From: Bugulina stolonifera
Lineage: Eukaryota; Bryozoa; Gymnolaemata; Cheilostomatida; Bugulidae
DNA length: 64,000 nucleotides
Reading direction: 5' to 3'
NCBI GenBank assembly: GCA_935421135.1
Contig: OW285197.1
Span: forward strand, 3,376,568-3,440,567
A model generated the notes under the pieces. The model searched no databases. It was not told the origin of the DNA and was given only the letters and a program-made list of their open reading frames with translations. Numbering within the stretch: the stretch's first letter is position 1; each line of letters opens with the position of its first letter. Shown piece by piece: positions 24,701 through 39,700 of the stretch. The position numbers and the translations under genes are program-made.

Positions 24701-27700
24701 TTATGAACTACTACTACTATGAATTCTACTAACACTTCTACTAACATTGCTACTAACAACACTACTAACATTGCTACTAACACTACTACTAACAAGTAAC
24801 ACTACTGCCACTGCTATTACTACCCCACTGTTACTAAGATCATAGGCATTAGCCAAAAATATTCACCAAAGGTGTTCTCAATCACTCTTCTACATCTGGA
24901 CAGTCTGTAGTTGTAGACCTTTTTACTGTCATCATTAAGCTGCCTCCCTGGCAATGATCGCATCAGGTAAAGCTTTAAACAGAAGGCCTCATCTCCAACA
25001 AATGCGTATGATATGGACTCTCCCCCTGTATTTAAAATCAATAAATAATATCACATAATCTCAATAACATGAAGCTAAAACACTCAATTTGTTTATAACC
25101 AGTTGGGTGTCTTTTCTACAACTGTTAAGAGTATATACAGATAAGCAGAATGCTATTTGACCATACCTGCTGTGAGAGGTTTAGGCTGACGCAGATTGAC
25201 TTCGCCAGTTGATAATACCTTTCCAAGGTCTGATGATTTCCACACACCCCCATCACTTAGACCACCTGGTTGGCCAAAGTCTATGATAGAGAATTTATAG
25301 TCGGAGTCACAGACTACCATCAGTACTAGGCTTTCTCTACCTTTGTAGTTGTGGAATACTGAACCGCCATGTTTTGGTTTCTGGATGGTTATATGCTTTC
25401 CATCTATACTCCCCAAGACGATTAGAAAAGTTCCACCGAGAAAATCTAAAGCATGATAAACATGGCAATTAAGCTCAACCTAATTACATTTAAAACAGAG
25501 ATTTATACTTCATTTGAAATTGATAGTCGATCAATCTATTCTATTTTTGTTGGAGTCTTGATAAAAAGTTAATAAAAATTAAATAGCTATTACATTACAC
25601 TAATGTTAATTAAAAGTTACCCCTGAGAAATCTTCTGCCAATCTTCAGGACCTTGAGGTGATTTAAGGTAGATTGGTTGAAGTCTGGTCTGAGAAACTGT
25701 TAGCCTGCCTAATCTGTGGTGCTGAGCAATTGATTGACGGCTAGCTCCTTCAGCTAGATGGTGGAGGGTCACAGCTAGCTTCATGTCTGGCTTTACGGAT
25801 TGTCTCATATTGGTGTTGGCTTTAGTTATTAAGGGTGCAATTAGGTTTAAAATAGTATCAAAATTATCTGCTGTCATTCGTAAATATTTTTTATGCCTTT
25901 CTTCATACTCAGGGTTTCGGAGCTCCTTAACTAAAGGTGCATAGATCCCCTTTCTATCTCTGCTTCGATTAATTGGATGAATTCAGTACTTTCTCTTCCT
26001 CTGATTATTTTTATTCAATTTCAGTAACAGTAATTTCTTTTTTATTAGCAACAATCTGGTGCGTCGGCAAATCATTTTGTTTAGGTAAATCTAAGCAACA
26101 GAAGGATGTAAACAAACAAAATGGCCATATCACTGTTTCCGGTGTAATTTGATTGGTTGAAATTTATTTACTAATAGTATATTAAAAGAGAGCACAACTC
26201 CGTATACAGTAAAAAGCAACTTCTGCGTAGCACCTACAACGTTTTCCGTTTTTTAAACTTGCGATATTTGCAGAAGTTGTGCGTCCATGTAGCATACCCT
26301 TTTATTCAGACCACTGAAAATGCATAATGGTTGTGTTGTTTGTCATATTTCCTACCAGGTTGCCAATTAATTGAAGCAATATTATAGCTGCAGTGGTCAC
26401 CTTGAATACATGTATGTATGTCCTAGTGCACATACATTACAATGGTGTTCCTATGGCTGCAGTAGTACTATATACATGTAGATGCACACTGTATAACTAC
26501 ATTTGCCCCAGTGCAGGCGGCTGGCGTAGGTCCAAGTATTATTCTATTCATTAGTGGTGATTACTGGTGTAGCTATCGCATGCCCCCCTGGTGAAAATGT
26601 TGTGAGGGAACAACTCCGCAAAATTATTTTGTCGATTTTACCTTATCTACACAGAGACTTTCTTCAGTTGGCACTACTGAGCTATTATAGCACTTTGGTA
26701 TACATAGTTACTGATTTCTGTTAAATACATCTATAATTGTTTATGGTATCTAAAGAATAATCTTTGATGGAGTTACTATGTGTTTAATTAACACAATGTT
26801 TTGTGTTTTTGTATTCGCTGAAATATTTAAAAAAATGATCGTTAACATTGGAGTTGTAAGTACATCTCACATGTCCACATCTGGTAGAGTATTAAGCATC
26901 CCGAGTTGCCATTAACATTCATAATGACATTAGGAGTATTCATCTTGACTGGCCGATTAGCCGATGGCCAATAAAACTAATAGAGTAAAAGACAAGTAAA
27001 TAAGTTACCCTTCATGCTATGACCACCTTGCGTTGTATAGGATGTTAGAGGGTTTGGCCATTTTTTTGCAGTTCGCTCAGAGCATGTCTACTGCTTACTG
27101 GTAAAGCTTCCTTTTATAAGGTTGCTGAGCTGGTGTAGTGGTAGCATGCTCTGTTCACTGCGCTAGCCGATTAGGTGCCGTAGAGGTCCCGGGTATTTTC
27201 ATGGATTTGAAACAAGTCTCTAACTGTTCAAAAATAAAATAAACTTCTTGCTTAAAATACATCATTATATAAAAAAATGGCCAAACACCCTAACAACAAT
27301 ACAGGTGCAAACACACGGGAGCGTTTTGGGGCGAACGTTTTCTGAGCAAGCGTCAACCGCTACACCCTTGAGAAGCACACGGGTCGAACGAAGAGCACGG
27401 CAATTTGCTACTTAGCCAATAACGTTTCAGTCTGCTTTCACTTCGCTATAAGCCACGTGCTTATTTTTACTAACTCCGTTCATCAGCCAATCAGTGCCGA
27501 GCGAATCGTCTCAATACCTCGGCTGGCCGAGCTCGAGCACTTTGAGAGTGTTGGCACTCTGGCGATTCGCAAGCGTCAAATTCGCCCCAAAAATCTCCCG
27601 TGTGTTTGCACCTTACTATCGTATTACAGTCATGTACATGCTGATACTCGTAATTTCACTTCATATCAATGTAATTTTTGTGGCCCACCAAAATTCTGAA

Positions 27701-30700
27701 ACATTCAATATTGGCCCATGGTGAGAAACATTTGGGCACCCCTGCCCTATAGGTTGGTACCTTGGTCATTCATGATCTAAATTGATGCCAGTTAGAAGTT
27801 TTCCTTCCTTATTTAAGCAAAACAAAGTGGGGGGCAACTTCCAGTTACATGTGCAACCAGTGCCCATGATTGGTACCCCCACAGAATTCACCAAACTAAA
27901 TTATCATAATTCAAGAGTTCATTGGATTGAAATGTAGTGCAAACTAAGAGGATCTAGTGAAGGTCAGGTTGGTCACGTGCGAAACCCGCGGAAATATATA
28001 ACTAACATAGTAACTGCATAGCGATATTATTACAATCGCTTGTATATTCTGCCCATATCTGAGAAAACAATGTATCACCAAAACTTTTGATTTTGACATT
28101 GTTGCATTTTTGAGATGTTCATAGCATACAGTTTCATGTGTATGAAATTAAATTTGAATTCAACTTGGAAATAGTGTTTTTAAGTCATATGAAACACTGT
28201 ATTGGATAAATGTTGCAATAGCTTAACTGAAAAAACACTGTAATGACCAAATTCCAACAGAATAACTGGCAAAACAATGCATCGCATTGTAGTTTAACAA
28301 TAGAAGCTGGATTTCATAACAGAACCCATGCCATAACCACCGACTTTGGGTTATTCAATAGAACTGCTCATCTTTGAATGGACATTCAATGGCAATGCAT
28401 TGTTTTCCCAGTTAATTTTCCTATGCAGAAGGACATAAAGAATAACTACCAAACAATGTATCAAGTTTAATTTTTTTAAAAATGGATGAATCGAAAATAT
28501 TCTTGCAGCATGAGACAGATCTCATGCTCCTGATCGCACTGATATTTTGAACAATGCATTTTGAAGCATTTATACCTGTTGGCTGAAAGCAAACACGGTT
28601 TTTGCTGCCCTGTAAAATTTATAAGTCAACCAATACATTGTTTTCCCAGATCTGGGCAGTATTGTTGTAACGTTTTCGCTGGGTTGGGCGTGTCGCCTGG
28701 GATTACCCACTTGCAAAAGTGAAGAAAGAGCCTGTGAGTGGTGCTAGGCCTTCGTCATTACATGAAAGATCGACACGTACTTGTAGTCAATCGAAGTTCG
28801 GAGGTAGCTTTGATATTTGACTCAGCACAAGCTGCTCCGTGCCGATCTGCAGCCCGCAGACTTAGACTGTGATGCTTAGCAGTTCTTAACATGACAAGTC
28901 ATGCGTCGGGCTGGATTGGGTTTCTGTAGGAATGTTCAGCTGCTTCTGACAGTCGAAATTGTTTGTAATCCCTGGCGTCCAAATAAGTATTGCAGATGCC
29001 AGGTGAACCTTCTAGGGTCGGCCTTGGACTTTCGAAACATTTGGGTCGTTTCATCAGCCTTGGAGGGGGTTGTCCTTTGCCAAACTTTGAGTATCTTGTT
29101 CAGGATCGTTGTCGTTAGATGTTGTCCTCTGGGCTCGTAGGTTTAGGTTCTTCTACTGCGACGGGTTCTGGTGGGTCCGTCAACCCTGGCTCCTTCTAAC
29201 TGTTTTGCATGAGCAGTTAGAGGGCCCTATGAATGAGGACATCAGGTGCTACCTTTGGCTGGTGAGCAGGTCATTAGTTGCTGGGCTTTTGAAATGGAGT
29301 TTCGGCCTCAGCAGCGTCGTCTAAATTATGGGGCTGTATCTGTGATACAGAACTTTTCCAACGCCCATTCCTCTAAGGGTACAGCTGGTGCACCGTCAAA
29401 GGCTTTCGCCATTAGTCTGTGGACGAGGGTACCATAACTTCTGAGCAAGGTGTGAGGATCCTGGTGGAGGGAAAGTGGTTTCCGTCGGGCCTCTCGGGCA
29501 GTTGTCTCGTATCGGTCCCGTAACAGTGCAAATATCTCGTCAACTGTAGTGGGTCGTCCACACTCTACTGTGGGCTCTCATAGTACGGCTCGTAGCCGTA
29601 TCAGGTGTTCTCTAGCATCCCAGTCGCATCGGTCTGCCATGGCTAAGAACTTCTCTATGAAGAATTCCACGTACTGTTGTCCATCATATGTGAGCGTATT
29701 GGGGTCCTGTCCGGTCTGGAACGGATCCTTTAGTCGGCCATGTTGTTAAGTTTGTCTTGTTAGTCGGTGAATTTAGGATGAAGGCCGATATGCCTAGTAC
29801 GACGTACAGAGTACTGTCAATATTATGTTCTGGGTCCATGGTCGGTCCTGTAGCTGACAGGCTGACGTAGGGAAGGGCTCCATCTACAGAACCACCAGAA
29901 TAAAGGCTAAAGGCACATTTAGCTTGTTGCTTTCTCATGAAGGGTTCCCCGGTCGAAGTCCGACGTCACTGAAGTCTTGAAGTGTGACCGGCACGGACTA
30001 CATCCACAGAGCAATGAGGGAGTGCACTTTATATTCTCCACAGAGTCTCGTGTGGTTAACGTCCCTGGGTCCGAGTCCGACATCACCGTTCTTCTGCTTC
30101 GCAAACTGTAAGAGTACGACCTCGATCCCACCGCTGCCACTAATGTAATTTTGTCGTTGGGTCTAGTGTGCCGTCTGGGACGCCCTACGTGCTGGGCCTA
30201 CATCACTACACAAAGGATCGACAGGTACTTGTATTCTATGGACTAACCAAGGCGAGCCATGTGGTCCCGAGTTAATGCTGACTTGCTATAATGAGAAAGA
30301 GTATGGTGTCATTCCATGGGGACTGATCAAATTTGCGTGCTGGACCGACTCAAATTCTTTTTAACAAATTACAGGTAGAAAGAGCACCCTTGAGTTATTG
30401 GGCAATCAGCAATTTTTTTTCTATATGAACTCGTTTGATCTGGTTGTAGGTCGTCGAGAAGTGGGAAAATGTGGTGGGGACAACTCCAAATTGAATTTTT
30501 TGAGTTTCTTGAACATTTACTTTATTACTGCGGCCACTGTACGATACTTAGAGCTGTAATTTTTGTGTCATAGATATTTTCACTTGTATGCTTCAGTTCC
30601 ATTACCCATTCAAAAATGTATCATCGCCATAGTGGGTGTCAGAGGTCACCGGAAACACCTCTCGGAGCTAGTTAGACTCAAGTTCTCTGAAAGTCGACCA

Positions 30701-33700
30701 GATAGACACTGTTGAATCTGATGAAAAAAAGTTTGATGTTGTAGTAGTTCAGGACATTTGTACATACGACTCCAGCCACCCTGGTGAACATTATAGCACC
30801 CTAAGTGCCTAGTAGTTCCCACAGCACTACTCATCTAACACTTATTCCCTTGCACTTAGCTGTTTATATACCCATACTTGCCTTGATAATATTACATACC
30901 TGTATATAGCATTACTAAAACATTGAACTGTTTTTATACCCATGTAAAGAGGCCCGACCTCTCAGAGTTACTTGATATTCATTTTGTATATGATCTAGAT
31001 GATTCTAAGCATCTTTTGTAATAACCCGACCCATTTTTGGGTCGGCCATCGGGCTTCCGGCCGCCATGTTGTTGCTATGTCGTATTTTCCCGACACTACG
31101 TCGGCTTTTTTACCAGAATTTCCTTCGGAAGTTTTCTTACTATATGACGAGCATTGTTTTTACGTTTGTTGTCTTAGTTCATGCTTGGATCTCAATAAAG
31201 ACCCATCTATACCTACTTGTATATACAGCGATTTTCATTTCGTAGATAGGTCATTCTAGTTGTTAAGGTCCTGGACCTTGCAACACGACCTGCCTATTAG
31301 GTCGAATCACTCTCTTTCTCAGCATAGTAAACAAGCATTGACTCGGGATGAGATGGATCGTCTTTGGTAGTTCTTTGACTACTGACACCAATCAATCTTT
31401 CATGTAATGAGAAGGCCTAGCACCACTCATAGGCACTTCACTTAGGACTCGGGAGTCGTTTTAGTACGGCCACACCAGAAACCAAAATCCATTACAATAT
31501 ACAATAACTAAGTATAAAAAGTACTCAACACAAGGATAAATTAATTTTGAGAACTAAAACACCCTTTAAAATAAACTATATGGCGACAGCGGCTCGAATT
31601 CAACATGGCCGCCGTCCGAGTTGGCATTTTGGGGGGTTATTCAAGGCTAAATCTACTCAACTTACTAGTGAAAGCGACTGGTACAAATGTTGCCATATTA
31701 TACATGTATACAATTCACATTCCATTTCTATCATAAGAACTTTGTTTTTTTGGGTCTAAAAGGCTGAATGCTCAGATCCAGATTCTACATACATGTATAT
31801 TCGCTACGGTATGGTGGCTACATCGCCATGCAGCTGGTTGGCTATGGCCATATAGATCAGCCAAGACTTAATGTGTGGTACAATTTGAGCCTTGGCCGGG
31901 TTATACAACCTAATTTGTGAAGTAACATGAGTGAAATCCTTTTTTTCAACAGCTTGGACATTCAGTTTTGGCAACTTTGCCATAACTTGTTCTTTCTTTC
32001 TTAAATGAGGCATGATAGCTAAGCTAAGCAGTATTTCTAGGTGTGGTTTTTTCAGTGTCATGGCGGACAGACTCAAAAATTTAAAGTGCTGTCCGGTTGC
32101 AACTTTTTCAACCTTTTTTCAAACTAAACTATACCTAACCTATGTAATGCATTGATATTTCATCTATCCTTAGGTTGCAATGATAAAAATGTTATGCATA
32201 TAAACGTATAAACAGAAGAACACAATCGATAGTAATAATAAATAAGGCCCTTCTAGTTACATGTATGGCTAGTGCCCATGATTGGTACCCTCACAGAGTT
32301 CATCAAACTATTCCACACACATTTTCAATACCTATAATTATAATAGGTATTCACCATGTAATTTATTATAACTGCTGTATCGATTGTAATAATGAATAAC
32401 TACCATGCATCCTTCTTTCACGGGTAATTGCATGTAATCAAAGAAAAAACAAGGTCTGTTATGGAATATTGATCTACAAATCTTTGCGGTGCATTTTGAC
32501 AAGGCTTAAGAGCAGTAAATGCAATGTAAATAATGTAAATACCTATAAAACAACTGTCCACCTTTTACACAGCAACAGCATGCAGACTATGTGCAGCAAA
32601 GGCGGATATAGGAAAAATTTCAACACCAGCCTATTTTCAACAAGTCATAGATTTCGCGTGTCTGAGTGAATTAATACGAGATACATGTACATGTAAGTGT
32701 GAAACATGAACATGTATATGTACAGTCTACACAGAAAACATGACTATTACAACACTATACAATGACTGTACTACCTGAGCAAGTAAATAGCAAATGAATT
32801 GAAGCCTGGACAGCACAGCTAGTATTGCATGCTTGATTGAACACACGTCTAGGATGGTGGCGTGGGTGCCTATCACCTCCCCTGATGTGCAGTTAATCAA
32901 CGAAACAGCTACATGTATAAGGATGGTTAAACAAGAATGAAATCAACACTAGAACATGTAAGGAGCTGAAATCTACGGTGCAAATAAACATGTGTTTTAG
33001 AGATTTGGTCATTCTATCTAGTATGTGATGTTTTTACACATAGGTAAGGAATCAGTCTATTGAACACTCGACAGTCAGAGACTAGTTTTACATCCAGGAA
33101 AATACCAGTCCCTGACTGGATTTTTCACAAATAAGCTCTACGGTGCTTAACAACCTAGCACAGTAAACCAAACATGTAACCACTTCACCAGCTCAGCAAC
33201 TACTAGAAGGTTCGCCTGCGAGCAATAGATGTACACTGAGTCCACTGCATGCGAGGCACCTCTGTATGGTAGCTATCTTGTGATACATGTACATTGTACA
33301 TGGGGCGTCTACACAGTCATGCCAGTAAAAGAGTAAAGGCATTATATTTCAAGACAACAATAATTTTCTGAAACTAAAAACTTGGGAAACTCATAGAATT
33401 TCATTGTACGAGCAGTGGAGATGTGGTAATTTACCATGTATACGTGTACGCTGAACTCATTTTGGGGTAAAGTGAAATTTCATAGTGTCTCCCATAAATA
33501 GCAAGATACTTTATAATATTTCATATCAAATTGATTAAATCCAGGCAGCTAGAAATATACTGTACATGTATGTGAACCCTTCTGTCAGAATGAAATATCG
33601 GGAGATGAATAATGTTGATGCGAGACGAGGAATTGTGCGAAACTTACATGACCCGGTTTAATGCTCGTCAACCTTTGCCGGAAAGTTTTAGCTCACCTGA

Positions 33701-36700
33701 TGTCTACTACTGATAGAAGGGATCGCATATAGAACTACCAAGTACACTGTTGTACGTAGGAAAAAACTAACCTCTGAGGTAAGGACGATATGCGACATTC
33801 CCTTATGTCCAGCTCTTCAAGCGATGCCGGCAGGTTAGGTATTGTTTTTAGTGAGCAATTACATGTAGATGAAACATCTAGCTTTCGGAGATTAGTCATC
33901 AGGGAGACACTAAAATATATAGGAGAGCGTTTTATTTGACTCTGAGGCAAGGAAGACAAGTTTTTGATTAACCGCTACTGGCACTTATTTTAATTAACCC
34001 TGCATGGTTGTATACGACATCACTATGATGTCTACAAACTAACATGCATGCCCATGTAGCCTACAATATGTACTGAAAAACTTATCCACTAAGTCAGAAT
34101 TATGTTTCCATTCAGTCAGAGGATGTCAAAATAGTGAACATCGTGGAATGAAAACACAACCACATGTTGCAGTTTTTATATTACACTTTAATCATAACAA
34201 TACAGTGAATTCTCCAACAGAGTCTAGGATTAGTCACACTGGCGCGAAAGTGCCAACGAAAGGTGAAACGACAACTCAAACAAAACCGTTGAAGCTGTAA
34301 AACTTAGTTTCGTTGTCGTTTGCTCAGCATTATATTGTGTTGGATCGGCGATGATTCGCTCTAGACTGTGATTGGCTGCATACACTGGATAAAAACATTG
34401 GCTTCAATTCATTCAATGATATGTTGTGTTCAACTGAACCAGATTCTGAGAGCAGGTACAGCATCTAAATGAATGACAACTGCGAAAACTGTCCTGATCC
34501 GCAAGGACCATGGGAACCAAATAAAACACACTGACTTCTACTCCTTGGCATGACCAGCCCCAAGCAGCTCTCACTGCCGGGTGCCAGTGCTGGCCAACTC
34601 CCTGTGAGAAAGGCCCGGATAACATGGCCTTTTTTGGCTTGGGTAGAGGAGTTGCCTTGAAGCTATGCTGGCTTGCATGACCCCAAGGACTTTAATATGG
34701 GGCACAGGAGCAATTGTGGCTGGATGCTCTTCCTAACACCATCGTGACCGGGGTTTGAACCTGAAACCTTCAGCGTGAAAGCTCCGCATTCTAACCCCTA
34801 AGCCACGCTGCTCCCTGACAATGGGAACCAAATACATGAAGAAAAATATTCATGGATGCATCTGGGAGCGTTAACAAGAGAAACAGAGAGCTTGATTGCA
34901 TCAGCACAGGACCAGGCTTTTAGGAAAAATGACAGAAAAGCCAGAATTGAGAGGGATGGGACAGCACCACCATGTCGCTTGTGTCAAAAGGGCAATGGGA
35001 CTGTTGGCCATGATAGTACATGGAGGCAAGAAATTAGCGCAAATGGAGTATAAAGCTAGACATGACCAGGTAGCAACCGCTGTGCATTGGTGCCTCATAG
35101 ACTCATGCAAATATGGATTTCCTTGCAGTAGCCAATGGTATCAGCATGATAGCTATGGTCAATGAAACGGTTAAGAGGCTATGGGACTTTAGTATTCATA
35201 CAGATTTGTAATAGAAGCAAGAATGACTGATACAGTAGTAGTTAGAAAAGACACAAAGGAATGTGAGATAACAGATATAGCTGTACCAGGGGATGTGAGA
35301 GTCGGGGAGAAGGAAGAAGAGAATGAAGAGGAGAAGGAAGAGGAGCAAGAACAGGAAAAAGGAATAGGACAAAGAAGAGGAGAAGTGTGAGAAGTATGTA
35401 GGGAACGCGGAAGATTAAGGTAAAGGTGAAGTGATATGATTGTGTGGTGATAAAAGTGATTGTTGACACCCTAGAAACTTTACCTAAAATGCTGTCAGCA
35501 TAATTATGTTAGCATTCTAGAGATCAACCTCTCTGTCAAAACTATGGAGAAATCTGCCATTTCAACAGCAATAAGGTAACCCATCCATTTCTTTTTTTGG
35601 AGAGTTGTCTACACAATTTGTGAACAGAGTTGTCTTCCCAGTGAATTTCCTTTGTTTGATTTTTGGGAGCTTTACCAGCAACTTGGACAGTCTCCCAATA
35701 AACTTTACCATGATGAATAATTTGTTTGCAACATTATGTGGTAGATTCTAGAAGTGTTTTTGCAAGCTAGTATTGTAATTGTAAGGCTAGGGAAGCTGTT
35801 GCTTTTTTACCTATATAATAGGAGTTAGCTACATGTAGCTCTAGCTGCATGTAGCTATTTTAGATACTTATATATAAGGGATTTTTATATACAGAGGAAG
35901 GAGGAGTAGAGTAAGTAGAGAGAAAGTGGAAGAGAAGTTGAAGTGTCAATAAAAGTTAGATCTGCAAGTGTCTAGACAACCCAGAAAAGGTTTATGGAAT
36001 GACAGTTGAACAGTAAAATCCATAACATTGGTGGCAGCTGTGGGATTCCGGTCTAAACACTCTAACTGCTCAACACTTACAACTGTATTACACCGACTGA
36101 CTTGGACAGTCATGCTTAGATGGATAGGGTAGACTATCTTGTAAGAGTCCAGCGTGAGCATGGTGTTTATGCCATAGCCTATCAAGCTGTGTATAGCTCA
36201 TCAGGATCTACACCTAGGAGTAGTGAGCCAGGAAGCTGGAGGATACTTTCTCTCTAACACTTACAACTCGTATGGAAAGTCATGCTTAGATGGATAGGGT
36301 AGACTATCTTGTAAGAGTCCAGCGTGAGCGTGGTGTGTATGCCATAGCCTATCAAGCTGTGTATAGCTCATCAGGATCTACACCTAAGAGTAGTAAACCA
36401 GGAAGCTGGAGGATACTTTCTCTCTAATGACAATTGGATAGAAATTATTGTGTTATGTATTTATTTTAGTTTATGTAATTATTTTAATTTCATGAGTACT
36501 GTTTGTTGGTGCCTGTTATATCTCGTCGTTCAGATGGTGCATCCAGAATCTACGGTAGAATGGTATAATGCAACCTATAGGAGCCTCTAACCTTCTATTT
36601 GTGGAATCGATGCTACTAACATTGAAGTGAGCACAGGTGTGGTGTGCAGATGGTGTATCCAGTGCCTACTGTAGAATGGTGTAATGCAACCTATAGGAGC

Positions 36701-39700
36701 CTCTAACCTTCTATTTGTGGGACGTATACTACTAACATCAAAGTGATCACAGGTGTGATGTTCAAACATATGGAGGAGACACGAGAATCACTTGTATCCA
36801 CTAATGGTGCTAAAGATAAAACAGGACAACGGTATAAAAACGGAGATTTCTAACTACGGAGTACTTGTCTGTTGCCTACTATATATTGATGTTCAGCTGG
36901 CATATCCAAGGTCTACTGTAGCTTAACATGGTTTAATGCAACCTATAGGAGCCTCTAAACCTTTACTTGGTTGGACTGATACTGCTTGCATTGAAGAGAG
37001 CACTGGTGTGATATTCAGATGGTGTATCCAGTGTCTACTGTAGAATGGTATAATGCAACCTATAGGAGCCTCTAACCTTCTATTTGTGGGACGTGTACTA
37101 CTAACATCGGAGTGAGCACAAGTGTGATGTCCATAATATTGAGGAGGCAACGGAATATCTTTGTATCTGCTACCGCTGATGCTAAAGACCAGACAAGACA
37201 ATTGTATAGAAACTAAGCTTTAAAACTAATGGACATATACTAAAACTTTCTTCTACTTTTTATGATCAGGTTATCCATTATGTTTATAGATGTAGGTGTA
37301 GGTAATACCCACACCTCATCTAGAAGGGGAGAATGTGGTAGATTCTAGAAGTGTTTTTGCAAGCTAGTATTGTAATTGTAAGGCTAGGGAAGCTGTTGCT
37401 TTTTTACCTATATAATAGGAGTTAGCTACATGTAGCTCTAGCTGCATGTAGCTATTTTAGATACTTATATATAAGGGATTTTTATATACAGTAGAGGAAG
37501 AGAAAGGAGTAGAGTAAGTAGAGAGAAAGTGGAAGAGAAGTTGAAGTGTTAATAAAAGTTAGATCTGCAAGTGTCTAGACAGATCCCGGAAAAGGTTATG
37601 GAATGACAGTTGAATGAACAGTTGAGAAATCCATAACAATTATACGCCATATTTTAGGGGATGTAGTAGTTGTATATAGAGCAGTAGGCAGGAAATATTA
37701 GGCATCAAAAAAAGTTAGATTTGCTGTTGGGCAACGCCCCAGTCCAAATAGTAAATATAGTTATTATAATAATTTTGCCTGCAAGCTAGGTTGATGTGTA
37801 TGAAGCTTAGGGTAATGCTTCGGTACATAAATATTAGTATTAATTATAGTTATGTAGACATCACTACTACTTCTGGTACTACTAGCTGCTGCTACTGCTC
37901 CTACTGCTATTACAACTACTGCTACTTATTAATTTTTAAATTAGCATTATTAATTATGTAACATAAACATGATTATAATATGCATACACTTAACACTGAC
38001 CCTGATCAATGAATTACACTGCATCAATAACTGATAAAAAAAGAATTCAAATCCAAGTTAAAAACTTTTTTTTAACTCATCAATTTAAATTTTGTTTTTA
38101 AATAAATTATTTAGTTTTAAATAATTTTTTCATACAATTTTCATCCCATTGTACAGTATTTATGAATAAAATTAAAATATCACATGAAAAATTTATATAA
38201 GTTATTATCAACAAACATGCATGTATATTATATCCATCTGAAGTAAACATACGTCAACCCTCTTCCAGTGGAATCTTACCTCAATCATTGAATCAAGTAG
38301 ATGTTTTAATATAACAGGATTAGATACAGTCCCATTAATACTCATAACGAAATTTAGTGATTTGTTCTTTAATCAATGATAATTATTTGTTGAATGATAC
38401 AAATAAAACTACACAGGATAGTTAAGGAGAATCTTTTGATAATAATGTCTCCTTTATGTTATACATGTGTATATATAAACTTTGTTTCACCCATGAAACG
38501 GACAATCTCTACTCCACAATGACATGCAAATGATATATCATTAGAATCCTCTCAATATAATCTAAAACATGAGTCTTCTAATACCAGCTGGAATTCCCAC
38601 AACATGTTTCCACCACATTTGTATATGAATAATATTTACAGCATCCTGTAGCTAAGAAATAATTCTAAAACATGATCTTTGGAAATTTTGAATTTCACTT
38701 TAAATTTGTATCAAATTCCTGCTCAATATTCATGTTGTTCATTGTTGCTGTGCGTGATTTAGCTCTATTAATAACAATAATAATAGTGATCGGTGCAGCC
38801 CGCAGTGCGTGACAGTTTCTTTTTCACATATCATCAGTGCAATACCACTGCCATACGTGAATGGTGGTTAAGTGGGCAAGGGTGACAGTTAGTGTAAACT
38901 TGTGCTCAAGTTCGATCCTTGGTCTATGCTTATCATTTTTTCCTCCGTCTCATGACATATGACCCTTGTTATGGTTCAACTACAGTAACTACACCATGTA
39001 TATATGCATTATTATACAATGTACTGTGATGTAACATAGGAATGGCTGGGTTATGCTGCTTGTTTTTCAATCAACATTACATTGTGTTAGTTTCACTACA
39101 TTTGGTGCTAGCATATCAACCAACACAACATGGACACTTCAATTTTTATGGATCGGGAAAATCTTTCAATAACCATCGCTCTAACCCTATAAACACTGGA
39201 GCTGTATTCACTTTTAGGGATATGAATTATTTGCAATGTACATGAAGTGTATACATGTACATGCATCTTACTGCCAAAAAAAAAAATATATTTTGCTACT
39301 GACATCCAAAATGACACACATGTAGTTGTAGACTATGAGAGAAGATTTTTCTCATATTCATTTAATTGCTTGATGAATCAATGGTCTGACTCCGACTGTA
39401 GGAATCGGGATGTACACTGTATATGTCCATGAATATTAAATGTATTTTGTTAGGTTCACAATGATGTTGGAGCATGGTGGTGGTTATAAATACTGTCAGC
39501 GTACATCTCGTAAGGGGTGGAAAGCGGCATTGTTGAGGGATGATTTGGGGAAGCTTTCAGTAAGTTATATCTGTCATGGCTGGCCCCCATCGCGATTGAT
39601 AGACAACGCCGTCAAGCCTTTCTACTCAGCAAGAGATTATTTGACATATGTAGACGACGTTGTTTTCTATCTAAATAGGGTTTATTTACCTTGCTTAGAA

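Larger units (their letters stand above)
22923..26303. mobile_element. PIF/Harbinger DNA transposon with both genes, decayed
   Basis: Terminal inverted repeats AAAGGGTATGCTACATGGA (22923) and its inverse at 26284-26303. The element carries the two convergent genes typical of Harbinger: a plus-strand Myb/MADF-like DNA-binding protein and a minus-strand DDE transposase, with stops only 60 bp apart. No clean 3 bp TTA/TAA duplication is visible in the flanks. An internally deleted relative lies at 15319-16112. Confidence 0.9.
35737..37638 (+). mobile_element. TRIM-like non-coding LTR retrotransposon, structurally complete
   Basis: 1902 bp element: LTR 35737-36027, primer-binding site from 36029, polypurine tract 37322-37333, LTR 37334-37638, flanked by the 4 bp target-site duplication ATTA (35733-35736 and 37639-37642). 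The interior of about 1.3 kb has no gag or pol. It is made of tandem repeats: a 170 bp unit twice (about 36075-36427), then several copies of a unit with AATGCAACCTATAGGAGCCT (36570, 36688, 36940, 37057). It must rely on an autonomous element. It sits in an intron of the ROCO gene, opposite strand. Confidence 0.9.

Noticed and set aside
29549..30140. Short frames in the 29-30 kb region as host genes
   Set aside because: They follow the leader and gag region of the decayed LTR element.
31804..32076. 90-codon minus-strand frame
   Set aside because: No recognisable domain, no splice or promoter evidence.
36587..37201. Repeated minus-strand peptides in the TRIM-like element
   Set aside because: They arise from tandem DNA repeats; frames are short and not shared by all units.
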